Below, one piece after another: positions 1-10,413 of a stretch of 64,000 nt of DNA. Numbering within the stretch: the first letter of the stretch is position 1; each line of letters starts with the position of its first letter. This DNA is from Aurantiacibacter aquimixticola (GTDB taxonomy: Bacteria > Pseudomonadota > Alphaproteobacteria > Sphingomonadales > Sphingomonadaceae), in contig NZ_RAHX01000001.1 in NCBI RefSeq assembly GCF_003605475.1, positions 496,001 to 560,000 on the forward strand. The letters run 5' to 3'. A program made the translations under genes and the position numbers. The notes below the pieces were generated by a model that was not told the origin of the DNA, made no database searches, and saw only the letters and a list, made by a program, of their open reading frames with translations.

Positions 1-729
<729 letters not shown>

Positions 730-733
730 GAGC

Positions 734-2476
734 CTATACCAGCGCCTTGGCTTCGTCCGCCATGATGCCGCTGGTGCGATCGCCGTGGAGCAGCATGTCG
801 GTATGCGCCGCGCCCGAGGGGATCATCGGGTAGCAATTCGCCTCTTTCGACACGTGGCAATCCACCATCACCGGGCCGTCATGGGCGAGCATCGCCTCGA
901 TCCCGCTGTCGAGCTGGCCGTCATCCTCTATCCGAATGCCCTTCCAGCCATAGGCTTCGGCGAGCTGCACGAAATCGGGCAGGCTGTCCGAGTAGCTGTT
1001 CGAGTAGCGGCTTTCATAGGTCAGTTCCTGCCATTGGCGGACCATGCCCATATACTCGTTGTTCAGGATGAAGACCTTGACCGGCAGGCGAAACTGGCTG
1101 GCCGTGCCAAGCTCCTGGATATTCATCTGGATGCTCGCTTCGCCCGCAATGTCGATGACGAGGCTGTCCGGATTGCCGAGCTGCGCGCCGATGGCGGCGG
1201 GGAGGCCATAGCCCATCGTGCCGAGACCGCCGCTCGTCAGCCATTTGTTCGGGCCCATGAACCCGAAATATTGCGCCGCCCACATCTGGTGCTGGCCAAC
1301 TTCGGTGGTAATGATCGGATCGCGGTCCCTCGTCGCTTCGAACAGACTCTGTACCGCGCGCTGGGGCATGATCTCTCCGGAGCGGTCGGGATAGGCAAGG
1401 CTGTCGCGCGCGCGCCAACCGGCGATGCGCGCCTTCCATTCGCCGAGATCGCGGCCCCGGCGATCTCCCCAGCATTCGACAAGCTGATCGAGCACATGCG
1501 CACAATCGCCCACGATGCCGAGATCGACCGGCACGATCTTGTTGATGCTGGAGCGGTCGATGTCGATATGTATCTTCTTGGAATTCGGGGCAAAGGCGTC
1601 GAGTCGACCGGTCACCCGGTCATCGAAACGCGCGCCCACGCAGACCATGACGTCGCACTGGTTCATGGCCATGTTGGCTTCGAACGTGCCGTGCATGCCG
1701 AGCATGCCGAGCCAGTCGGGGTGATGCGCTGGAAATGCGCCTAGGCCCATCAGCGTCGAGGTTACGGGCGCGCCTGTCAGCTGCTGGAAGCGGCGCAGCA
1801 ATTCGCTGGCGCGTGGGCCTGCATTGATGACGCCGCCGCCAGTATAGAGGATCGGGCGCTCGGCATTCGCGATCATCTCCACCGCTTCGGCGATTTCCTC
1901 CGGCGCACCGACCATTCTCGGCTCGTAACGCTTGCGCCGCTTCGCCTTGCCATCGGGCAGCATGGCGGTGGCGATCTGAACGTTCTTCGGAATGTCGACC
2001 ACTACCGGGCCGGGCCTGCCGGTCGTGGCGATTTCGAAGGCTTCCTCGATAGTTGCGGCGAGGTTTTCGGGATCCTTCACAAGATAATTATGCTTCGAAC
2101 AGTGGCGCGTCAGCCCCACCGTGTCGGCTTCCTGGAAAGCATCCGTGCCAATCAGATTGGTCGGCACCTGCCCGGTGATGACCACGAGCGGGATGGAATC
2201 GAGGAAGGCGTCGGCGATTCCCGTGATCGCGTTCGTCGCGCCCGGACCGCTGGTGACGAGCACCACGCCCGGCTTGCCGGTGGAGCGGGCATAGCCTTCC
2301 GCTGCGTGGGCAGCGCCGGCTTCGTGGCGTACGAGGATATGGCGCAGGCGTTCATCGCCGAACAACTCATCATAGATCGGCAGGACTGCACCGCCGGGAT
2401 AGCCGAACACGAATTCGACACCTTGCCGCACCAGGCTCTCCACCAATATCGCTGCGCCGCTGCGCTCTTGAGACAC
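734..2476 (-). CDS. ilvB: Acetolactate synthase large (catalytic) subunit
   Basis: Thiamine-diphosphate enzyme that condenses two pyruvates, or pyruvate with 2-oxobutyrate, at the first common step of branched-chain amino acid synthesis. The order of domains is normal: N-terminal TPP-binding (VFGYPGGAVLPIYDELF, RHEAGAAHAAEGYARSTG), central domain, and C-terminal TPP domain with NNEYMGMVRQWQ. In the metal-binding GDG/GDA motif the usual Asp is Glu (AGEASIQMN, codon at 1139-1141). I start at the GTG at 2474-2476 because GGAGGA lies four bases upstream and because family members begin just before the ERSGAAILVE segment; in-frame ATGs at 2488 and 2524 would add 4 or 16 residues. Expected length 580 residues. 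Confidence 0.95.
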   Translation of the reverse strand: MSQERSGAAILVESLVRQGVEFVFGYPGGAVLPIYDELFGDERLRHILVRHEAGAAHAAEGYARSTGKPGVVLVTSGPGATNAITGIADAFLDSIPLVVITGQVPTNLIGTDAFQEADTVGLTRHCSKHNYLVKDPENLAATIEEAFEIATTGRPGPVVVDIPKNVQIATAMLPDGKAKRRKRYEPRMVGAPEEIAEAVEMIANAERPILYTGGGVINAGPRASELLRRFQQLTGAPVTSTLMGLGAFPAHHPDWLGMLGMHGTFEANMAMNQCDVMVCVGARFDDRVTGRLDAFAPNSKKIHIDIDRSSINKIVPVDLGIVGDCAHVLDQLVECWGDRRGRDLGEWKARIAGWRARDSLAYPDRSGEIMPQRAVQSLFEATRDRDPIITTEVGQHQMWAAQYFGFMGPNKWLTSGGLGTMGYGLPAAIGAQLGNPDSLVIDIAGEASIQMNIQELGTASQFRLPVKVFILNNEYMGMVRQWQELTYESRYSNSYSDSLPDFVQLAEAYGWKGIRIEDDGQLDSGIEAMLAHDGPVMVDCHVSKEANCYPMIPSGAAHTDMLLHGDRTSGIMADEAKALV

Positions 2477-2569
2477 GAATTCCTCCATCCCCCTAGAAAA
2501 ACGACCCGGCGCAATCGCTTGCACCGGGTCAGATTGGGGGTTCTGCGACGTCCGGAATATAGAAATAAA

Positions 2570-3523
2570 CTATCTTGTCAAGGGCAGATCACGAAATATA
2601 GTTGCAAACTGCGCCTGCTTGACAATATCTTTCGGGTCGCGTCGAGGCCACTCCAATGGAGGCTGGTGGCGCAGCCAGGTGTATTGCCGCTTCGCATAAT
2701 TGCGCGTCGCCTGCTGCCCTTTCGCGATTGCCTCCTCCCGCGACCATTTACCGCGCAGATGGCCTGCGATTTCCGGAACACCGATGGCGCGCATCACGGG
2801 CAGGTCCGGTGAGAGACCTCGCGCGAGGAGCGCCTCGACTTCCTCTACCGCGTCGTTCTGCATCATCTGTTCGAACCGCGCATCGCAGCGCGCGTAGAGC
2901 GTTTCGCGGTCCGGCAGCAGGACAAGCGGAGCCAGCGCCACGCTGTCCGCGATCCCGCCTTCCTTGCGCGCCTGCCAATCGCCGAGCGTCCGGCCCGTTG
3001 AGCGCACGACTTCGAGCGCGCGTGCAATGCGCTGACGGTCCCCCGGGGCCAGGCGCTCGGCGCGATCCGGATCCTCGACCTTCAATGCGGCAAAGGCGTC
3101 GGCCACGGGCAGCGCGCGCACCGCATCGCGCACAGCCGCGTCGATTTCGGGAATCGGCGCAATGCCATCCAGCAGTGTGCGAATGTAAAGACCGGTTCCG
3201 CCGACCAGGATCGGCAGCACACTCGCCAGATGAGCATTCGCGATCTCTCGCTTCGCTGCCGCCGCCCATTCCGCCGCAGAGCATGCCTCCGCCGCGTCCC
3301 AAGTGCCGAACAGGCGATGCGGCACACCCTGCATTTCATCCTCGGTCGGCCGGGCAGAGAGCACTTGCAGATCGCTATAGACCTGCGCGCTGTCGGCATT
3401 GATGACGACGGCCTTGCCATCAACCGCCAGCGCCAGTTGCACGGCGAGATCGCTCTTGCCGCTTGCGGTCGGCCCTGCAATGAGCGCAAGCCTCTTGTCC
3501 GAAAGGTTCTCCCCCGTGGTCAT
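2570..3523 (-). CDS. miaA: tRNA dimethylallyltransferase
   Basis: Transfers a dimethylallyl group to A37 of tRNAs reading codons that start with U, the first step to ms2i6A. The P-loop [15 protein letters not shown] sits close to the N-terminus, followed by the [18 protein letters not shown] segment, the [15 protein letters not shown] motif and the C-terminal [15 protein letters not shown] element, all diagnostic. With the ATG at 3521-3523 the protein has 317 residues, normal for the family. An open frame extends 24 codons further upstream, but that stretch is antisense to serB. The start codon overlaps the beginning of divergent serB. Confidence 0.95.
   Translation of the reverse strand: MTTGENLSDKRLALIAGPTASGKSDLAVQLALAVDGKAVVINADSAQVYSDLQVLSARPTEDEMQGVPHRLFGTWDAAEACSAAEWAAAAKREIANAHLASVLPILVGGTGLYIRTLLDGIAPIPEIDAAVRDAVRALPVADAFAALKVEDPDRAERLAPGDRQRIARALEVVRSTGRTLGDWQARKEGGIADSVALAPLVLLPDRETLYARCDARFEQMMQNDAVEEVEALLARGLSPDLPVMRAIGVPEIAGHLRGKWSREEAIAKGQQATRNYAKRQYTWLRHQPPLEWPRRDPKDIVKQAQFATIFRDLPLTR
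2576..2581 (-). promoter_or_regulatory. Possible -35 box of the ilvBNC promoter
   Basis: A perfect TTGACA hexamer on the minus strand within the last codons of miaA, about 100 bases before the chosen ilvB start. A TATATT hexamer follows after only 14 bases, and TATTCC after 16, so the -10 element is uncertain. The spacing to ilvB would fit a leader, but I found no leader peptide rich in branched-chain codons and no attenuator hairpin. Confidence 0.3.
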
Positions 3524-4400
3524 CGCCCGCCTGATAGCAGACCCGGCCACACTGGAAAGCGCGCTCGACGCGATGACCGCGCAGCTGCGCGACACTCCAG
3601 TGCCGGTGGCGCGTGCGGCGATGCTCGATTTCTGCGGCGACGTGCTTCAAGTGGAAATCGCTGGCGACGACATGGCCACCCTGCGCGCTGCGATGGACGC
3701 CCACTTCCCGCACAGTGACGCGATCATCGCGCGGGACGCGATCCGAGTGCCCGATGTGTTCGTTTCTGACATGGATTCGACCATGATCGGGCAGGAATGC
3801 ATCGACGAACTCGCCGACTTCGCTGGGCTGAAACCGCAGATCGCCGCCATCACCGAACGCGCCATGCAGGGCGAACTCGATTTCGAAAGCGCCTTGCGGG
3901 AGCGGGTGGGGCTGCTCGAGGGGCTGGAAGAGGACGCGATAGAACGCTGCCTCGCCGAGCGCATCCGACCGACCGAAGGCGCGCGGGCGCTGGTCGAGAC
4001 GCTGAAATCGCGCGGTTGTCGCACCGTGCTGGTGACGGGCGGTTTCCACCATTTCGCCGATCCTGTGGCAGACCAGCTCGGTTTCGAACGCGTGGTCGGC
4101 AACCGGCTCGAAGTGTCCGGCGGCAAGCTGACCGGCGGTCTCGTCGGCGGCATCACGGACAGCGGGACCAAGCGCGCTGTTCTCGAAGAAGAAATGGGGA
4201 AACGCGCCGACACCGCCGTCAGCATGGCGGCGGGCGACGGCGCGAATGACATTCCGATGCTGGAGGCCTCGACTTACGGCATTGCCTACCGCGCAAAGCT
4301 CAAGGCGCGCGCAGCGGCCAATGGATGGGTCGAGCGGGGCGATCTGACGAGCCTGCTCAAGTTGCTCGAGATACCGGAAAAGGATTGGGTTACCGGGTAA
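3516..4400 (+). CDS. serB: Phosphoserine phosphatase
   Basis: Last step of serine synthesis, hydrolysis of O-phosphoserine. The C-terminal HAD hydrolase carries the nucleophile motif DMDSTMIG, motif II LVTGGF and motif [12 protein letters not shown]; the N-terminal ~80 residues form the ACT-like region usual in this SerB type. The GTG at 3516 gives [13 protein letters not shown], which matches where family members begin; AAGG lies about ten bases upstream. An ATG at 3480 would add 12 residues but reaches deep into miaA. Length 294 residues from the GTG. Confidence 0.94.
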   Translation: MVIARLIADPATLESALDAMTAQLRDTPVPVARAAMLDFCGDVLQVEIAGDDMATLRAAMDAHFPHSDAIIARDAIRVPDVFVSDMDSTMIGQECIDELADFAGLKPQIAAITERAMQGELDFESALRERVGLLEGLEEDAIERCLAERIRPTEGARALVETLKSRGCRTVLVTGGFHHFADPVADQLGFERVVGNRLEVSGGKLTGGLVGGITDSGTKRAVLEEEMGKRADTAVSMAAGDGANDIPMLEASTYGIAYRAKLKARAAANGWVERGDLTSLLKLLEIPEKDWVTG

Positions 4401-4407
4401 TTCTCCC

Positions 4408-4426
4408 CCTCCCCGTTCCGGGGAGG
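4408..4426. terminator. Hairpin between convergent serB and nitroreductase genes
   Basis: A perfect 8-bp stem, CCTCCCCG paired with CGGGGAGG around a three-base loop, fills the 28-base gap between two convergent genes. There is no T-tract on either side, so it may act as a simple 3-prime-end stabiliser or a two-way terminator; related GC-rich hairpins are common between genes in this group. Confidence 0.4.
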
Positions 4427-4428
4427 AA

Positions 4429-5115
4429 CTATAGCCAGCTGGAAATCTGCTCCAGTGGCTTTTTCCTTATGGCATGTTCGGGCACCGTCGCGCCTTCTCC
4501 GGGCAGCCCGGCCACCACTATCATCAGCGGTTTTTCGTTCTTCGGCCTGCCACACAGAGCGCGCAAAAAGCCCATGGGTGAGGGCGTATGCGTCAGCGTA
4601 GCCAGCCCCGCCTCGTGCAGCGTAGAAATGAGCATGCCGCAGGCGATGCCGACGCTTTCATTGACGTAGTAATTCTGCGTTTCGCCATCCTCCGCAATCC
4701 CGCCGGTGCGCTGGGCGAAGCAGGCGATCAGCCACGGCGCGGTTTCGAGATAGGGCTTGCTGGCGTCGGTTCCGATCGGGGCGAGGGCATCGAGCCATTC
4801 CTCGCTCGCCTTGGGCTTGTCGCCCTCCTCGCCGTAGAAACGCCGCTCCTCGGCCTCTGCTGCCTCGCGCACGGCCCGCTTCTTTTCCGGCGACCCGATG
4901 ACGGCAAAATGCCAGGGCTGGTGGTTCGCGCCATTGGGCGCGGTTCCGGCGGCGCGAATGGCGTATTCGATCACTTCGCGTGGCACCGGCGTATCGGCGA
5001 AATCGCGGCAGGAGTGGCGTGTCCTGAGCTGTTCGAACGCGGCGTGGGCGCGGGCCACGCGCTCCTCGTCTGTGAAGTCGGGCAAAGCGGGGAAGGGGTG
5101 GTGCTTCTCGCTCAT
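4429..5115 (-). CDS. Nitroreductase-family flavoprotein
   Basis: Member of the FMN-dependent nitroreductase superfamily, which reduces nitroaromatics, quinones or flavins with NAD(P)H. Visible signatures are RTRHSCRDFADTPV near residue 33 (FMN-binding Arg-Ser pattern) and the APNGANHQPWHFAVIG motif, then a C-terminal GMLISTLHEAGLATLTHTPSP segment. At 228 residues it is of ordinary length. It follows purL by 9 bases in the same direction, so it is probably co-transcribed, though no functional link to purine synthesis is evident. The exact substrate cannot be told from sequence; iodotyrosine-deiodinase-like relatives have a similar N-terminus. Confidence 0.88.
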   Translation of the reverse strand: MSEKHHPFPALPDFTDEERVARAHAAFEQLRTRHSCRDFADTPVPREVIEYAIRAAGTAPNGANHQPWHFAVIGSPEKKRAVREAAEAEERRFYGEEGDKPKASEEWLDALAPIGTDASKPYLETAPWLIACFAQRTGGIAEDGETQNYYVNESVGIACGMLISTLHEAGLATLTHTPSPMGFLRALCGRPKNEKPLMIVVAGLPGEGATVPEHAIRKKPLEQISSWL

Positions 5116-5124
5116 CTGGGGAGA

Positions 5125-7362
5125 CTAGCGCTCCATCCACTCTACGAAGAAGCTGCGATGCGCGTCCCGCATCTCGGCAACGCTTTTGCCGAACAGAATA
5201 TCGCCGCCGGTCTTGCCGATGCGGGTGAAGCCCACCGCGGCCGTCTCGTCATTCTCGGTGCCCTTGGACAGCGCTTCGTTCAACGCTTCGGTATCGGGCA
5301 CGGTGACGACATAGCGGCCCTGGTCCTCGCCGAACCACCACTGCGCGTCGGTGTAATTGGAATGGCCTTCTTCCAATTCCGCGCCAATTCCGCCCGCCAT
5401 CGCCATTTCGGCCAGGGCGACGGCCATGCCGCCGTCGGAAATGTCGTGCACCGCGCTCACCAGCCCGTCTGCGATTAGTTCGCGGATGATGCCGCCGGCG
5501 GCTTTTTCGAGGATGAGATCGGTCGGCGGGGTGCGCCCCTCGTCGCGGCCATGCACGACTTGCAGCCAGAGCGATTTGCCCAGATGCGAGCGTTCGGGAT
5601 CGGCGGTCGCCCAGGCCTCGGGGGCGATCAGGTAGATCGTCTCGCCCGCCGCCTTGAACGGCATGGTCATCATGCGATCGTAGTCGTCGATCAGGCCGAC
5701 CCCGCCGATGGCGGGCGTGGGCAGGATGGCGGAGCCGCCGCCTGTCGCTTTACTCTCATTGTAGAGGCTGACATTGCCCGACACGATCGGGAAATCGAGC
5801 ACTTTGCACGCGCGGCCCATGCCCTCGAGCGCGTGGACGAATTGCGCCATGATCTCGGGCCGCTGCGGGTTCGCGAAGTTGAGGCAATTGGTGACGGCGA
5901 GTGGCCGCGCGCCGACGGCGCAGAGGTTGCGATACGCCTCGGCAATTGCCTGCTTGCCGCCTTCATAGGGGTTCGCATGGACGTAGCGCGGCGTGCAGTC
6001 CGTGCTGATGGCGAGAGCCTTTTTCGTGCCATGTACGCGCACGACGCCCGCATCGCCGCCGGTCTGCAGCGTATCCGCACCGACCTGGCTGTCATATTGC
6101 TCGCTGATCCAGTTGCGGGAGGCGAGATTGGGGCTGGCGAGCAGCTTCAGAAGGTCGCCGCCGATATCGTCGGTATCGGGTCGCTCGGTCATGGGGGCGA
6201 TGCCCGCCCAGTCGAGATAGTCGTCCATCGAAAGGTAAGGGCGATCATATTCCGGCGCGTCGGCGGCGAGCGGACCGAGCGGGATATCGCACACCACCTC
6301 GCCGTGGAATTCGAGCACCATGTGCCGCGTATCGGTGACTTCACCGATGACCGCGAAATCGAGCTCCCATTTCTCGAAGATGGCCTGCGCCATGGCTTCC
6401 TTGCCGGGCTTCAACACCATGAGCATGCGCTCCTGGCTTTCGCTCAGCATCATTTCGTATGGCGTCATGCCGTCTTCGCGGCAGGGCACCTTGTTCATGT
6501 CGAGCCGGATGCCCGCCTTGCCATTGGTCGCCATCTCGACGCTGGAGGAGGTCAGGCCCGCCGCGCCCATGTCTTGTATGGCGACGATGGCATCGGTCGC
6601 CATCAGTTCGAGACAGGCTTCGATCAGCAGCTTCTCGGTGAACGGATCGCCAACCTGCACCGTGGGGCGCTTCGCGTCGGCGTCTTCCTCGAAATCGGCA
6701 CTGGCCATGGTCGCGCCGTGGATACCGTCGCGTCCGGTCTTGGAGCCGACATAGACGATGGGGTTTCCGACACCGGTCGCTGCGCTGTAGAAGATCTTGT
6801 CCGCATCGGCCACGCCCACCGTCATCGCGTTGACGAGGATGTTACCGTCATAGGCCGGGTGGAAATTGGTCTCGCCGCACACTGTCGGCACGCCCACGCA
6901 ATTGCCGTATCCTCCAATGCCCGCAACCACGCCCTGCACGAGGTGTTTCATCTTCGGATGATCGGGCCGCCCGAAGCGCAGCGCATTGGCATTCGCCACC
7001 GGCCGCGCGCCCATGGTGAACACGTCGCGCAATATGCCGCCAACGCCCGTCGCCGCGCCCTGATAGGGTTCGATATAGGAGGGGTGGTTGTGGCTCTCCA
7101 TCTTGAAAATGGCCGCCTGGCCGTCGCCGATATCGATGACGCCAGCATTTTCGCCCGGGCCGCAGATCACCCATGGTGCCTCGGTCGGCAGCTTCTTGAG
7201 GTGCAGGCGGCTCGACTTGTAGGAGCAATGCTCGCTCCACATGACCGAGAATATGCCGAGCTCGACAAGGTTCGGTTCCCGGCCCAGCGCGTGAAGCACG
7301 CGCTCATATTCGTCCTCGGAAAGCCCGTGCTGGGCGACCACTTCGGGGGTGATATCTGACAT
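5125..7362 (-). CDS. purL: Phosphoribosylformylglycinamidine synthase subunit II
   Basis: ATP-dependent fourth step of purine synthesis, converting FGAR to FGAM; this is the small PurL type that works with separate PurS and PurQ subunits. The 745 residues show the two AIRS-like halves: [17 protein letters not shown] and [20 protein letters not shown] near the N-terminus, [14 protein letters not shown] in the middle, and the second half with GNVSLYNES and [20 protein letters not shown]. No gaps or odd residues were noticed. purS and purQ are not in the window. It leads a probable two-gene unit with the nitroreductase. Confidence 0.97.
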   Translation of the reverse strand: MSDITPEVVAQHGLSEDEYERVLHALGREPNLVELGIFSVMWSEHCSYKSSRLHLKKLPTEAPWVICGPGENAGVIDIGDGQAAIFKMESHNHPSYIEPYQGAATGVGGILRDVFTMGARPVANANALRFGRPDHPKMKHLVQGVVAGIGGYGNCVGVPTVCGETNFHPAYDGNILVNAMTVGVADADKIFYSAATGVGNPIVYVGSKTGRDGIHGATMASADFEEDADAKRPTVQVGDPFTEKLLIEACLELMATDAIVAIQDMGAAGLTSSSVEMATNGKAGIRLDMNKVPCREDGMTPYEMMLSESQERMLMVLKPGKEAMAQAIFEKWELDFAVIGEVTDTRHMVLEFHGEVVCDIPLGPLAADAPEYDRPYLSMDDYLDWAGIAPMTERPDTDDIGGDLLKLLASPNLASRNWISEQYDSQVGADTLQTGGDAGVVRVHGTKKALAISTDCTPRYVHANPYEGGKQAIAEAYRNLCAVGARPLAVTNCLNFANPQRPEIMAQFVHALEGMGRACKVLDFPIVSGNVSLYNESKATGGGSAILPTPAIGGVGLIDDYDRMMTMPFKAAGETIYLIAPEAWATADPERSHLGKSLWLQVVHGRDEGRTPPTDLILEKAAGGIIRELIADGLVSAVHDISDGGMAVALAEMAMAGGIGAELEEGHSNYTDAQWWFGEDQGRYVVTVPDTEALNEALSKGTENDETAAVGFTRIGKTGGDILFGKSVAEMRDAHRSFFVEWMER

Positions 7363-7424
7363 GCGCCGCGCTTTAGCGAGCAGGGTGGTGAGGCGCTAGC
7401 CCTGCGGGCGGCGATTTTCCCCGC

Positions 7425-7826
7425 TCAGGCGAGTCTGAGCGCGGCCCCGCATGCGATTGTGCTTGCGATGCTGGTGGCGAACGTGCCCCAGGCGATATCG
7501 GCAATGCTAATATGCCACGCCCACACCTTCATCACCGCCTGGCTGGTGAAGTCGAAGGTCGCGTAACACACGAACCCAAGGATCGCGCCGTTCAGCGCCG
7601 CGGTAAACACGTTGCCGGTTTCCAGCCCGGGGCGGATCGCGAACCACGTCATCCCGCCGATATAGATCAGATAGAAGGCGATTGCCGGACCCATGCGGAA
7701 GCTTTCCGCCATGATTTCCCCGATCACGGGGCGATAGAGATTGTCCGACGCCCAGCGCAGCCACACCGAATCCAGCGCGCCGAAGGCCACCGCAGCGGCG
7801 ATATAGGCGATAATCCACTTCAACAT
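7425..7826 (-). CDS. DUF2177 family membrane protein
   Basis: A 133-residue integral membrane protein with four predicted hydrophobic segments (roughly residues 3-20, 45-65, 72-95, 105-130). The pattern AFGALDSVWLRW near the start and the central LNGAILGFVCYATFDFTSQA are hallmarks of DUF2177, whose function is unknown. I chose the ATG at 7824-7826 because the hydrophobic helix starts right after it; a longer frame upstream would run opposite to xseB. It lies 62 bases upstream of purL on the same strand. Confidence 0.85.
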   Translation of the reverse strand: MLKWIIAYIAAAVAFGALDSVWLRWASDNLYRPVIGEIMAESFRMGPAIAFYLIYIGGMTWFAIRPGLETGNVFTAALNGAILGFVCYATFDFTSQAVMKVWAWHISIADIAWGTFATSIASTIACGAALRLA

Positions 7827-7884
7827 GCGCAGGCTCCTTCGCGCCTGCTTGACCCTGCGGCCCGCCAGCGTCAATGGTCGCCAT

Positions 7885-8133
7885 ATGGGAGAACACGCTC
7901 CGAATATCGCCGACATGAGTTTCGAGCAGGCCTTGAAAGCTCTCGAAGACACTGTGCGCCGCCTCGAAGGCGGTGAAGTGCCGCTCGATGAAAGTATCGC
8001 GCTTTACGAACGTGGCGAGGCCCTGCGGCGGCATTGCCAGGCGCGGCTCGACGCGGCCCAGGCGCGGATCGAGAGGATCGTCGCCGGGCCGGATGGCAAG
8101 CCGACCGGCACACAACCCTTCGATGCCGAATAG
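7885..8133 (+). CDS. xseB: Exodeoxyribonuclease VII small subunit
   Basis: Small subunit of exonuclease VII, which degrades single-stranded DNA together with XseA. The segment SFEQALKALEDTVRRLEGGE followed by PLDESIALYERGEALRRHC is the family signature, forming a short helical hairpin. Start at ATG 7885 gives 82 residues; ATG 7915 is a possible shorter start, and 7825 would overlap the divergent DUF2177 gene. It sits 12 bases before ispA, a very common pairing in bacteria. Confidence 0.93.
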   Translation: MGEHAPNIADMSFEQALKALEDTVRRLEGGEVPLDESIALYERGEALRRHCQARLDAAQARIERIVAGPDGKPTGTQPFDAE

Positions 8134-8145
8134 GGCTGCGGGCTG

Positions 8146-9057
8146 ATGGGGCTAGTGATCGCGGACGACGTGCTCGGCAGGGGACTTCAGCGCATCCAGC
8201 GCGAGGTGGACGACGCCTTCGATGGGCTGCTGCCCGTGCCAGAAGACAGCAGCGCGACACTTGTCGAGGCCATGCGCTATGCCGCCATCGGCGGCGGCAA
8301 GCGGGTGCGACCGCTGTTGCTGGTGTCCGTGGCGGAGATGTACGGGGCGAGCCGCGCGGCGGCGGTCTATGCAGGATGCGCGATTGAAGCGATCCACGTC
8401 TATTCGCTGATCCACGACGACTTGCCCTGCATGGACGATGACGATCTGCGCCACGGCAAGCCGACCCTGCACAGGAAATATGACGAGGCCATCGCAGTGC
8501 TGGCGGGCGATTCCCTCCACGCGCTGGCCTTCGAGATTTTAGGCGGAATGAAGGTCAGCGAAGATCCATTTATTCGCGCCGAGCTGGTCCACGCGCTCGC
8601 TTCCGCCAGCGGCCACAAGGGCATGGCGGGCGGCCAGGTGATGGACATCGCTGCTGAGAGCGCGAAGGGCGAGCTCGATCTGCACACCATCACACGGCTG
8701 CAGCAGCTGAAGACCGGCGCGCTGCTCGGCGCGGCAGTCGAAATGGGCGCGGTGCTCGGCAAGGTGCCCGAAGAGGGCAGAGCGCATCTGCGCGCCTATG
8801 CCCGCGATATCGGCCTCGCCTTCCAGATCGCCGACGATTTGCTGGATGAGGAAGGTGACGAAGAAGTGGCGGGCAAGGCGCTTCGCAAGGATGCCGATGC
8901 GGGCAAGGCGACTTTCGTTTCGCTGATGGGGATCGATGATGCCCGCGCACAGGCAAAAGCTCTGTCCGAGCAAGCCATCGGACATCTGTCCCAGCATGGC
9001 GAGGAAGCGGACCTGCTGCGCGCGCTCGCTCGCTTCATCGTGGAGCGGGATCGGTGA
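8146..9057 (+). CDS. ispA: Farnesyl diphosphate synthase (polyprenyl synthetase)
   Basis: Condenses dimethylallyl and isopentenyl diphosphates to geranyl and farnesyl diphosphate, feeding quinones, undecaprenol and carotenoids. The first aspartate-rich motif is DDLPCMDDDD near residue 90, preceded by HVYSLIH, the pattern of short-chain (C15) IspA enzymes; the second is DDLLDEEGD. The GGGKRVRP motif is present near residue 48. The stop overlaps the coaD start (GTGA), so the two are translationally coupled. Length 303 residues is normal. Confidence 0.94.
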   Translation: MGLVIADDVLGRGLQRIQREVDDAFDGLLPVPEDSSATLVEAMRYAAIGGGKRVRPLLLVSVAEMYGASRAAAVYAGCAIEAIHVYSLIHDDLPCMDDDDLRHGKPTLHRKYDEAIAVLAGDSLHALAFEILGGMKVSEDPFIRAELVHALASASGHKGMAGGQVMDIAAESAKGELDLHTITRLQQLKTGALLGAAVEMGAVLGKVPEEGRAHLRAYARDIGLAFQIADDLLDEEGDEEVAGKALRKDADAGKATFVSLMGIDDARAQAKALSEQAIGHLSQHGEEADLLRALARFIVERDR

Positions 9058-9581
9058 GCGCGAAGACGACACAGGGGCGCATCGGCATTTATCCCGGCAC
9101 GTTCGATCCCGTCACGCTTGGCCATGCGGACATCATCCGGCGGGGCAGCAAGCTGGTCGACACGCTGATCGTCGGCGTCACGACCAATCCGAGCAAGAAC
9201 CCGATGTTCACGCCCGACGAGCGGATCGCAATGATGCGCGCGGAGGTCGAGCGGCTCGCCCTCGACAATGTCGAGATACAAGGCTTCGACGCGCTGCTGA
9301 TGAAATTCGCCGACCATGTGGGTGCGGGCGTCATCATTCGCGGCCTGCGCGCGGTCGCTGATTTCGAATACGAATATCAGATGGCCGGCATGAACCAGCA
9401 GATCGACGATTCGATCGAGACGGTCTTCCTGATGGCCGATATCTCGCTTCAACCCATTGCCAGCAAGCTGGTGAAGGAAATCGCGCTGTACGGCGGTGAC
9501 ATCACACCTTTCGTCGCGCCGCCGGTGAAAGCCCGCGTGGAAGAGCGTGTTGCCGAGATCGGCCGGAAGGGTGAATACTGA
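9054..9581 (+). CDS. coaD: Phosphopantetheine adenylyltransferase
   Basis: Penultimate step of coenzyme A synthesis: transfers AMP from ATP to 4-phosphopantetheine. The nucleotidyltransferase motif GTFDPVTLGHADIIRR is at the N-terminus, with the conserved RGLRAVADFEYEYQMAGMN segment and the ISLQPIASKLVKEIA segment near the end. The GTG at 9054 overlaps the ispA stop by four bases; it puts the GIYPGTFDP strand at residue 11. Length 175 residues. Confidence 0.96.
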   Translation: MSAKTTQGRIGIYPGTFDPVTLGHADIIRRGSKLVDTLIVGVTTNPSKNPMFTPDERIAMMRAEVERLALDNVEIQGFDALLMKFADHVGAGVIIRGLRAVADFEYEYQMAGMNQQIDDSIETVFLMADISLQPIASKLVKEIALYGGDITPFVAPPVKARVEERVAEIGRKGEY

Positions 9582-9675
9582 TCCCCGGCGCTGCCCCGCA
9601 TGTTCATTGAACTGTCAGCCCACCGCTCCTAGAGCATCGCGCAATCGTTAACGCCATTTTTGGACGGATTTTCTC

Positions 9676-10374
9676 ATGTTTCGCACCCTCGCGCTTTCCG
9701 CCGCTGCGGCCATCGCCTTTTCGACGCCTGCCGCCGCACAGGACACGGCACTGACGCCGGCCGTAGACACGGTGGCCGAAACAAACACCACGGCGCGGCG
9801 CCTGCCTGTTACCGTCAACTTCGACATGGCGCAGGAGCAGGAGAATATTCTGCTTCTCGACCTATCGACAGGCGAGCGTGTGGCAATCCGCCTCGTCCCC
9901 GAATGGGCGCCCAACCATGTCGAGCGGATCAAGACGCTCACGCGTCAGGGTTTCTACAACGGCGTGATCTTCCACCGTGTGATCGACGGCTTCATGGCGC
10001 AAACCGGCGATCCGACCGGCACGGGCGGCGGCAATAGCGAGCTGCCCGACCTGGAGGAGGAGTTCAATTACCTGCCGCACGTGCGCGGCAGTGTTTCGAT
10101 GGCGCGCGCCGATGATGAAGACAGCGCGAACAGCCAGTTCTTCATCGTGTTCTACCCGACCTTCGCGCTGGACCGGAATTACACCAATTTCGGCCGCGTG
10201 ATCTCGAACATGCCCGCCGTGGATGCCATTGCGCGGGGTGAGCCGCCCATCAATCCCACGCGGGTCTTGCAGGCGAGCATCGCGGCAGACGGACTCCCGC
10301 AGGCGATGCCGCAAGCAGTGCAGGTGGAAGAGGAAATCACGCTCGACATGCTGAACGCGCCGGTCGGGGAGTAA
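9676..10374 (+). CDS. Periplasmic peptidyl-prolyl cis-trans isomerase (cyclophilin type)
   Basis: Exported cyclophilin that should speed proline isomerisation during folding in the periplasm. The first 22 residues form a clear signal peptide ending in PAAAQ. The cyclophilin core has FYNGVIFHRVIDGFMAQTGD and GSVSMARADDEDSANSQFFI, including the FHRV and SQFF elements of the active site. Compared with minimal cyclophilins it has a C-terminal extension of about 40 residues (EEEITLDMLNAPVGE) of unknown role. The 94-base gap from coaD suggests its own promoter. Confidence 0.93.
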   Translation: MFRTLALSAAAAIAFSTPAAAQDTALTPAVDTVAETNTTARRLPVTVNFDMAQEQENILLLDLSTGERVAIRLVPEWAPNHVERIKTLTRQGFYNGVIFHRVIDGFMAQTGDPTGTGGGNSELPDLEEEFNYLPHVRGSVSMARADDEDSANSQFFIVFYPTFALDRNYTNFGRVISNMPAVDAIARGEPPINPTRVLQASIAADGLPQAMPQAVQVEEEITLDMLNAPVGE

Positions 10375-10413
10375 TCCTCGCCATCCGCGTTGCGCTGCGC
10401 TAGCGGCGCTTTC

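Noticed and set aside
5551..7359. 602-codon open frame antisense to purL
   Set aside because: Same cause; sequence is His/Arg/Ala-rich shadow translation without family similarity.
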